Source: Candidatus Nezhaarchaeales archaeon (lineage in GTDB: Archaea; Thermoproteota; Methanomethylicia; Nezhaarchaeales; JAWCJE01). From it: DNA of 44,337 nucleotides. Location: the NCBI GenBank assembly GCA_038853715.1, contig JAWCJE010000016.1:1-44337 (forward strand). Direction: 5' to 3'. A program made the translations under genes and the position numbers. Below, one piece after another: positions 38,763 to 44,337 of this stretch. Below the pieces are notes generated by a model. It worked only from the letters and a program-made list of their open reading frames with translations. It searched no databases and was not told where the DNA came from. Position 1 is the stretch's first letter. The number at the start of each line of letters is the position of its first letter.

Positions 38763-40319
38763 TTAATGCTTCGGGAATCCTCCATACTTCTCCCTCAGTA
38801 CTCTATGTAGGATCTTCCAGCCACACATTTTAGGGAGGTTGTCAAGGAAGATTACGGCTTTAGGAATCTTGTAGCTAGCGAGTTTTTCTTCGCAAAACTT
38901 TATTATCTCCTCCTCGGTAGCTTCCTCGCCGGGTTTAAGTACTACTGCGGCTACGGGTATTTCTCCGCGTTTTTCATCGTAACGCGCGAACACTGCTGCT
39001 TCAGATACTTTAGGATGCTTTACGAGTACGTTTTCAACCTCGGCTGGGTAGATCTTCCAGCCCGACATGATGATCATATCCTTCTTCCTCCCGGTTACGT
39101 AGAGAATGCCGTCTTCATCTAAGTACCCGGTATCACCAGTGAGGAACCATCCATCGGGTAGGAAAACCTCCGCGGTTTCCCTAGGCCTTTTCCAGTAGCC
39201 TTTAGCTACGCCAGGCCCTCGAAGGGCTATTTCACCTATTTGGTTAGGTGGTAACTCCTTGGATGGATCAGCTTCATCCACGACCTTCACTTCACAATAT
39301 CCTACCGGGGCCCCTACGCTTAGGTATCCTTTTGATAGGTGTGAAAAACCTACGGGTACGGCTGGTGCCGTTCCGATAACCACGGTTTCCGAGAGCCCGT
39401 AGGCGTTAACCACCTCTATGTGAGGGTATCGTTTAACGAACTTCTCCCATACTTCTTGAGGTGTTGGAGCCCCTCCGGTAATGATTCGCTTAGCGCTTTT
39501 TAGGTATTCCTCGGATCCCGGTGGAGCGTTAACGAGGGCGTGGAGCACTGGTGGCATCCCTGAAAGTATAGTTGCTTTGTACTCCCTGGCTAGCTTAAGG
39601 TACTTGTTAAGCTCGTAGCGCTCCATAATTACGAAGGTGGCCCCGTACCTTAACGCCGTTATGCCCCAGCTAACACCAACGTGGAAGTGAGGGTAGAAAC
39701 CTAGATATACGTCGTCCTCGTTAAGCCTTAACGCCCAACGCTCAGCTTCAACGGCTGCCATCCAGTTACCATGGGTTAGCATAGCCCCCTTAGGAAAACC
39801 TGTGGTTCCAGCGGTATACTGTATTTGGCATAGGTCCTCGATTGAGCAATTTTCAGGTTTAAGCATCGCTTTTCCTTCCTTCATTAACTCGCTCCACGAA
39901 TAAGCTTCCTTAACTCCTCCCTCGATGATGACGACGTTCTTTAAATGGGGCGTTTTAGGCATTACCTGCGATATGACGTCCTTGTAGCCTGCCTCAACAG
40001 TTATTATGGTACTGGCCTCGGAATCGTTAAGTATGTGTAACATCTCCTCGGCTTTAAAGGCTGGGTTAGCCGGTACCGCGATCGCGCCTATCCGCCATAT
40101 TGCGAAGTAGCTAATTATGGTTTCACACCTATTACCGGTGTAAACACAAACCCTATCCCCTTTACTTACACCTAACCTCTTTAAGCCGCCTGCAACCTTA
40201 CATACCCTATCCAGTAAGTCTTTATACGTGTAGATTTCACCGCTTGAAGGGTTCACTAAGGCTGGTTTCACGCCGTAGTAGTGCACGTTAACATCTAGAA
40301 ACGAGGTGAAGTTAGGCAT
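38763..40319 (-). CDS. Acyl-CoA ligase (AMP-forming)
   Basis: This 518-residue ANL-superfamily protein has the P-loop YTAGTTGFPKGAMLTH, then the A5-type motif NAYGLSET, the GDTGYLDEDGILYVTGRKKD core, YPAEVENVLVKHPKV and the C-terminal catalytic Lys in KMCGWKILHRVLRE. It activates a carboxylic acid (probably medium or long chain) to its CoA thioester via an adenylate. Its start faces the class III CoA-transferase start across 138 bp, so the two may be regulated together. Confidence 0.92.
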   Translation of the reverse strand: MPNFTSFLDVNVHYYGVKPALVNPSSGEIYTYKDLLDRVCKVAGGLKRLGVSKGDRVCVYTGNRCETIISYFAIWRIGAIAVPANPAFKAEEMLHILNDSEASTIITVEAGYKDVISQVMPKTPHLKNVVIIEGGVKEAYSWSELMKEGKAMLKPENCSIEDLCQIQYTAGTTGFPKGAMLTHGNWMAAVEAERWALRLNEDDVYLGFYPHFHVGVSWGITALRYGATFVIMERYELNKYLKLAREYKATILSGMPPVLHALVNAPPGSEEYLKSAKRIITGGAPTPQEVWEKFVKRYPHIEVVNAYGLSETVVIGTAPAVPVGFSHLSKGYLSVGAPVGYCEVKVVDEADPSKELPPNQIGEIALRGPGVAKGYWKRPRETAEVFLPDGWFLTGDTGYLDEDGILYVTGRKKDMIIMSGWKIYPAEVENVLVKHPKVSEAAVFARYDEKRGEIPVAAVVLKPGEEATEEEIIKFCEEKLASYKIPKAVIFLDNLPKMCGWKILHRVLREKYGGFPKH

Positions 40320-40457
40320 AAGCCTCCAAACATTAACGTTAAGTTAGATCTTTAAAGGGTTTTCTTAAACATCTAGGTTGAGAATCGAGTAGTCCCGTTA
40401 ACGGCTTCCTTTAAGGTCTAAATAGCTTTTTAAGGTGCAAGCCCCTCTTCCTTCCTG

Positions 40458-41663
40458 GTGTTACTGTTGAGTACGCTTTTCAGTAACTTAACGGTTTTAA
40501 GTCTTGAGCAAGCGTTAACAGCGCCTTACCTAACCTATAGGTTCGTCCTCGATGGGATGCGCGTTATTAGAATTGAGCATCCGGAGCTAGGGGATCCTAA
40601 CCGCTTCGTAGGTGATAACGTACTAGGTGAAAGGGGGATGTGTACTTACTACCTCCCTTATAACGTAGGTAAAAAGGCTATAACGTTAAACCTAGGACTA
40701 CCGGAGGGCAGAGAACTGCTGAAGGAGCTTATTAGGAAGCTTAAGGTCGACGTCTTCGTAACGAACCAGCTTCCGAGCAGGTACGTTAAGCTTGGCATCG
40801 ACTACGAAACACTTCGAAGCGTTAAACCCGACATAATATGGGTCGGTATCAGTGGTTACGGTCCTGAAAACCCTGAGCCAGCCTACGATCCGACGCTTCA
40901 AGCTAGATCGGGGCTTATGGAGATAACCGGCGATCCTGGTGGTGACCCCATGGTTATAGGTGTTCCGCTATCGGATTTAGGCGCAGCCGAACATGCTTAC
41001 TCTGAAGTTATGAAGGCGTTGTATAAACGCGCTTTAACCGGTGAGGGTAGCAGGATCGACGTATCGATGTTTCAAAGTAGCGTCTCCTGGCTAATAACTA
41101 AGCTACCACACGTTAAATCCTTTGGTAAGAGGATTTCGAGGACCGGTAACGTGCATGAGTTTTTCGCCCCGGTTAACGTCTATCCAACTAAGGACGGCCG
41201 TTACGTTTACGTGGCGATCGGAAACGATAGACAGTGGGAAGCTTTAACTAAGCTTCCCGGCTTCGAAACGTTAGCGAGGAAGGAGTATAGGACCAACGCG
41301 GGTAGGATAGCAGACGTTAAGAACTTAAACGTTAAAATGGTGGCCATAACTAGAACCAAGACGTTAAATGAGTTGATATCGATGTTTAATAGTGCCGGCA
41401 TACCGGTGGCTAAGATTAACACGCTGGAGGAGGTATGCGAGGATCCGCTCATTCGAGACCTTATGATCCGCTCGGAGGATCCGAAAACCAAAGTAAAGTT
41501 ATACTTGCCGCCGCCACCTGTGGTCTCTCCTTACCTTAAATCAGTAGGGTTCAAGCTCAGCTTCCCGCCTAGAATGGGTGAGCATAACGAGGAAATTTAT
41601 GTAAACCTGCTCGGTATAAGCAAGGAGAAGTTTGAGGAGTTGAAGAGTAAAGGAGTAATCTAG
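40458..41663 (+). CDS. Class III (CaiB/BaiF) CoA-transferase
   Basis: This 401-residue protein has SLEQALTAPYLTYRFVLDGM, GVGxxIRIEHPExGDPxR-like RVIRIEHPELGDPNRF, NVGKKAITLNLGLPEGRELL, QARSGLMEITGDPGG and the catalytic Asp in GVPLSDLGAAEHAYSEV, followed by GEGSRIDVSMFQSSVSWL. It moves CoA between organic acids, or acts as an acyl-CoA racemase. Start GTG at 40458. It converges with the methylmalonyl-CoA mutase small subunit (4-bp overlap). Partner acids are not evident. Confidence 0.9.
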   Translation: MLLLSTLFSNLTVLSLEQALTAPYLTYRFVLDGMRVIRIEHPELGDPNRFVGDNVLGERGMCTYYLPYNVGKKAITLNLGLPEGRELLKELIRKLKVDVFVTNQLPSRYVKLGIDYETLRSVKPDIIWVGISGYGPENPEPAYDPTLQARSGLMEITGDPGGDPMVIGVPLSDLGAAEHAYSEVMKALYKRALTGEGSRIDVSMFQSSVSWLITKLPHVKSFGKRISRTGNVHEFFAPVNVYPTKDGRYVYVAIGNDRQWEALTKLPGFETLARKEYRTNAGRIADVKNLNVKMVAITRTKTLNELISMFNSAGIPVAKINTLEEVCEDPLIRDLMIRSEDPKTKVKLYLPPPPVVSPYLKSVGFKLSFPPRMGEHNEEIYVNLLGISKEKFEELKSKGVI

Positions 41664-42082
41664 GGGGTTCGGCCAGCCTCCTTTAGGTTTTGTAGCCGCT
41701 TGAAGTAATCGACGATCGCGCTAAGCTTAGAACCTACAGGGAATACTTCAGCTACGCCCATCGACTTTAAAGCTACTATATCCTTATCCGGTATAACTCC
41801 CCCTACTACAACGGGTACGTTCTTACCCTTCTCCTTGAGAAGCTTAATTACCTCCTGTGAAAGGGTCAAATGCGCCCCTGAAAGTATACTTAATCCTACC
41901 ACGTCTACGTCTTCGTCGACCGCTATTGAGGCTATGCGTTCAGGTGTTTGATGCCGCCCGGTATATATAACCTCCATACCGGCCTCCCTTAACGCTGTAG
42001 CTACTACTTTAGCGCCCCTATCGTGACCGTTGAGGCCCGGCTTAGCGATTAAAACCTTAAGCCTTTTAGACATAACCATCAA
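41660..42082 (-). CDS. mcmA2: Methylmalonyl-CoA mutase small (B12-binding) subunit
   Basis: This 140-residue protein has the cobalamin-binding motif GLNGHDRGAKVVATAL (DxHxxG) with lower-ligand His, the second motif VVGLSILSGAHLTL (SxL) and VVGGVIPDKDI (GG). It is a free-standing B12 domain, as is usual for archaeal mutases. It lies 3 bp downstream of the large subunit gene and is co-transcribed. Confidence 0.95.
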   Translation of the reverse strand: MMVMSKRLKVLIAKPGLNGHDRGAKVVATALREAGMEVIYTGRHQTPERIASIAVDEDVDVVGLSILSGAHLTLSQEVIKLLKEKGKNVPVVVGGVIPDKDIVALKSMGVAEVFPVGSKLSAIVDYFKRLQNLKEAGRTP

Positions 42083-42085
42083 CCT

Positions 42086-43756
42086 TTAAGCAGCTAGATC
42101 CTCGGCTGTTCCGAACACCTGCCTTAAGGCTTCGGCCATCTCACCTACGGTTGCTCCGGCTTTAACTGCTCTAATCACGTAGGGCATTAGGTTTCCAGCT
42201 CCTTCCGCCGCTTTACGTAGTTCGTCTAAGACCTTTTCCACCTTAGCGTAGCCCCTACTAGCCTTATAGGCTTGGATTTCCTCGAGGCGTTTTTTCTCTA
42301 CTTCAGGCCGAACCTCGAAGGTTTTTATCGGTGTTACCTCTTCAGCTACAAAGATATTTTCACCAACCCTCGCCAGCTCCCCTGTTTCTATAGCCTTTTG
42401 ATATTCGTAGGCTTGCTTAGCTATTATCCGTTGGAAGTAGCGCTTCTTTATAGCCTCTACGGCGCCGCCCATGGCGTCCACCTCCTCAATGATCCTTTTA
42501 AGCTCCTTCTCCACCTCGTTGGTGAGGGCCTCTACAAAGTAGGATCCGCCGAGTGGATCTACGACGTTGGTGACACCGCTCTCATACGCTACTATCTGCT
42601 CCGTTCTTAACGCTATCTTTATCGCTTCAGGGGTGGGTATGGCGTAGGCTTCATCGTAGCACTGTATGTTCATGGCTTGAACGCCAGCTAAAGCCCCGGC
42701 TAAAGCTGATATGGTGCCCCGTACTATGTTGTTTAACGGCTCCGCCCTAGTCATTTGGGCTCCTCCGGAGCCCATGAAGATCCTCATGGTGAGGCTTTCA
42801 GGTTTTTTAGCGTTAAACCTCTCCTTCATGATCTTAGCCCATAACCTTCTAGCGGCTCTTAAACCGCATATAGCCTCGAAGAAGTCTGGGCCGCAGACCA
42901 CGTTCCAAACGGATATGTTGAAGGCGAAGCTATCGATGGGTAAACCCCTCTTAAGCAGGGCCTCCACGTAGGCTATGGCGTTAGCTAGGCTGAAACCCAT
43001 GGCGGTTACGAAGTTTGCACCAGCCTCTTGAATATGAAACTGACAAACAGTGATAGGTTGCCACCTAGGCATGTTTTTAACGCAATACTCGATAACGTCG
43101 CAGCATAGCCTCATGGAGGGTTCGAGAGGGTAAATGTAGGCGCCTCTAGCTATTAACTCCTTCAATATGTCGTTTTGGCAGGCGCCCCATAAAACCTTTG
43201 GTGGTAGGCCGCGATTTTCAGCTTCGGCTATGTGCATAGCCATCATAAATATGGCGTTGGCGTTAGCCTGTATATGTACGCTTATTTTATCCATGGGGAT
43301 GTCGCGGTAGAGGATTTGGTAATCCCTTAACGTACTTATCGATACGCCTACCTTTCCAACCTCGCCTTTAGCCATTGGATGATCAGGATCGTAACCCATC
43401 TGGGTCGGTAGGTCGAACGCTATGCTTAAACCTGTTTCTCCATGCTTTAAGAGGTACTTGAACATCTCATTAGTTTCCTCAGCCGTTCCGAAGCCCGAGT
43501 ACTGCCTCATAGTGAATAGGCGGGTCCTATACATGAGCGGGTAAATTCCGCGGGTGTAAGGATACTGACCCGGAAAGCCTAAATCCTTAAGGAAGTCTAA
43601 GTCTTTAACATCGTTAGGCGTATAAACGGGTTTTAACGGTATACCGCTAAAAGTGCAAAACTTCTTTTTACGCTCAGGGGTTTTGGTTAACGCCTTCTTA
43701 ACATCCTCTTCGTACCACTTCTCCTCGGCCTCCTTAAGCAAGGAGGAAACCCCCAT
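42086..43756 (-). CDS. mcmA1: Methylmalonyl-CoA mutase large (catalytic) subunit
   Basis: This 556-residue subunit has TRGIYPLMYRTRLFTMRQYS, GFGTAEETNEMFKYLL, LSIAFDLPTQMGYDPDHPMA and WGACQNDILKELIARGAYIY, then QEAGANFVTAMGFSLAN and GAQMTRAEPLNNIVR. The substrate-specific Tyr in RQY and the Arg ten residues after the Q of QND are those of true methylmalonyl-CoA mutase, not isobutyryl-CoA mutase. With the B12 subunit it interconverts succinyl-CoA and (R)-methylmalonyl-CoA. The epimerase and meaB-type chaperone are not in the window. Confidence 0.96.
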   Translation of the reverse strand: MGVSSLLKEAEEKWYEEDVKKALTKTPERKKKFCTFSGIPLKPVYTPNDVKDLDFLKDLGFPGQYPYTRGIYPLMYRTRLFTMRQYSGFGTAEETNEMFKYLLKHGETGLSIAFDLPTQMGYDPDHPMAKGEVGKVGVSISTLRDYQILYRDIPMDKISVHIQANANAIFMMAMHIAEAENRGLPPKVLWGACQNDILKELIARGAYIYPLEPSMRLCCDVIEYCVKNMPRWQPITVCQFHIQEAGANFVTAMGFSLANAIAYVEALLKRGLPIDSFAFNISVWNVVCGPDFFEAICGLRAARRLWAKIMKERFNAKKPESLTMRIFMGSGGAQMTRAEPLNNIVRGTISALAGALAGVQAMNIQCYDEAYAIPTPEAIKIALRTEQIVAYESGVTNVVDPLGGSYFVEALTNEVEKELKRIIEEVDAMGGAVEAIKKRYFQRIIAKQAYEYQKAIETGELARVGENIFVAEEVTPIKTFEVRPEVEKKRLEEIQAYKASRGYAKVEKVLDELRKAAEGAGNLMPYVIRAVKAGATVGEMAEALRQVFGTAEDLAA

Positions 43757-43826
43757 TCAATGCTACATTTAAATTCTATATTAACTTATAGCTGAGAAGG
43801 AAGTGGTTATCAGATTAGTAAATGCG

Positions 43827-43955
43827 CTAAGAAGTAATACGGCTGGTTTTACGTGTAATAGTTATGCGACGCTCCTTCCTCGACTTCTCAGTTAGCCTCT
43901 CGTAGAGCATGAACGTCAGCACTAAGGAGGCGCAAGTAAGGGAGGTTAGAAGCAT
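43827..43955 (-). CDS. Short hydrophobic ORF next to the coiled-coil gene
   Basis: On the minus strand a frame ending at TAG 43827-43829 reads MLLTSLTCASLVLTFMLYER, then LTEKSRKERRITITRKTSRI. It has one transmembrane helix with a basic tail. The frame stays open upstream (PYCVPTLNPVAFLTW) to the end of the coiled-coil gene, but no clear start was found; ATG 43955 is only one option. Its position mirrors the membrane ORF at 1-108 beside the other family copy. Confidence 0.35.
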   Translation of the reverse strand: MLLTSLTCASLVLTFMLYERLTEKSRKERRITITRKTSRITS

Positions 43956-44023
43956 CCAGGTTAGAAACGCTACAGGGTTTAAGGTGGGTACGCAGTAAGG
44001 TTTAATGCTCGGAGGGGCGCTGA

Positions 44024-44337
44024 TTAAGGAGGCCCGTTTAACAGCTTAAAGGATTTAAAAACATGCTTCGTAAGGAGGGGCTTTCGGGCTCGGAAGTAAG
44101 CCTCAATGCGCTTTTCAAGCTCTCCAAACGCTTTGTCGTACTTCTCCTTTAAGGCTTCGAGCTCTCTCCATGCCTTATCTCTAAGCTTGCTTCTTTCTTC
44201 TTCGTATTGTGTATGTGCGATTCGCTTCTGCTTGTATTTCTCGGTTAACGTTCGCCACGATCCGTAGAGGCTCTTCAAAATTCGCTTGCTCTCCCTTAGC
44301 ATCTCCTTGTAAACAGCTTCAACCTCACTATAAATCG
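44024..44337 (-). CDS. Coiled-coil protein family, apparently intact copy (5' end beyond window)
   Basis: The minus-strand frame is open from the window edge: IYSEVEAVYKEMLRESKRIL, then GSWRTLTEKYKQKRIAHTQY, EEERSKLRDKAWRELEALKE, KYDKAFGELEKRIEAYFRAR, KPLL and the end FKLLNGPP. It is charged, helical and probably a coiled coil. The ATG at 44302 lies inside sequence conserved in the copy at 118-585, so the true start is probably outside the window. Two other copies (118-585 and 30442-30585) are decayed. No known family is recognised. Confidence 0.6.
   Translation of the reverse strand, partial: IYSEVEAVYKEMLRESKRILKSLYGSWRTLTEKYKQKRIAHTQYEEERSKLRDKAWRELEALKEKYDKAFGELEKRIEAYFRARKPLLTKHVFKSFKLLNGPP

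Overview
The window is archaeal and most probably from a hyperthermophilic or thermophilic member of the Thermoproteota/TACK group. It encodes a TFB-type initiation factor, Alba and a histone, a probable Rpo8 subunit, the archaeal/eukaryotic ribosomal proteins eL38, eL40 and eS17, ABCE1, archaeal tRNA-guanine transglycosylase, KEOPS Cgi121, an intron-containing tRNA, a bifunctional fructose-1,6-bisphosphate aldolase/phosphatase and the short archaeal triosephosphate isomerase. TTG and GTG starts are frequent. Genes are packed tightly, and six convergent pairs overlap at their 3' ends. Having a histone, Alba and Rpo8 together suggests a deep-branching lineage (Thermofilum-, Nezhaarchaeota- or Korarchaeota-like), but I cannot fix the taxon from this sequence.

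Layout. 1-1400 is decayed accessory DNA: a broken coiled-coil gene, two tiny overlapping ORFs, a hairpin repeat and a transposase relic. 1415-14400 is mostly informational housekeeping: FAU-1 RNase, UPF0147, an autoantigen-type zinc ribbon, AspRS, SmAP3, archaeosine transglycosylase, PAC2, a beta-CASP RNase, eL38, tRNA-Val, eL40, a coiled-coil protein, an Lrp-type regulator, Alba, a Zn-ribbon/KH protein and probable Rpo8. 14640-24310 is the most interesting block. A divergent TFB begins a tight gene string that continues with two small coiled-coil proteins, a GspE/FlaI-type secretion ATPase and two TadC-like membrane proteins. It is followed by a small type IV pilin, a membrane-anchored HerA/VirB4-like ATPase and an Fe-S (XPD/DinG-type) helicase. 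24346-29440 returns to housekeeping genes: adenylate kinase/Fap7, histone, eS17, radical SAM, MoaD-like, phosphoribosyltransferase, Cgi121 and a truncated DUF488. 29460-30590 is a second decayed accessory patch. 30582-36680 holds a THUMP protein, a half-length TFS-like zinc ribbon, ABCE1, FBP aldolase/phosphatase, TPI and a DUF89 phosphatase. 36680-38110 is a decayed metal-uptake locus (TRASH-domain ORF plus FTR1 iron permease). It is followed by a small membrane protein and a tRNA-Arg with two introns. 38760-43760 is an acyl-CoA cluster: acyl-CoA ligase, class III CoA-transferase and both methylmalonyl-CoA mutase subunits. The right edge carries another, apparently intact, copy of the coiled-coil family seen at the left edge.

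Main hypothesis. The 14.6-24.3 kb block could be a pilus-assisted DNA transfer or repair machine. Gene content resembles a merger of the Sulfolobus Ups pilus (ATPase, TadC-like platform, pilin) with the Ced/Ted DNA importer (membrane HerA/VirB4 ATPase). It also has a dedicated TFB paralogue in the same gene string, recalling TFB3 control of ups and ced in Sulfolobus, and a DNA helicase with an Fe-S domain. The gene identities rest on visible motifs; the functional assembly is inference. A VirB6/CedA-like channel protein was not found in the window.

Other notable items are a dispersed family of alternating inverted ~20-nt repeats at four intergenic sites, a 69-bp insertion with terminal inverted repeats and a 5-bp target duplication inside the dead FTR1 gene, a tRNA-Arg(UCG) with two 18-nt introns, and several small genes below normal ORF cut-offs, including eL40.
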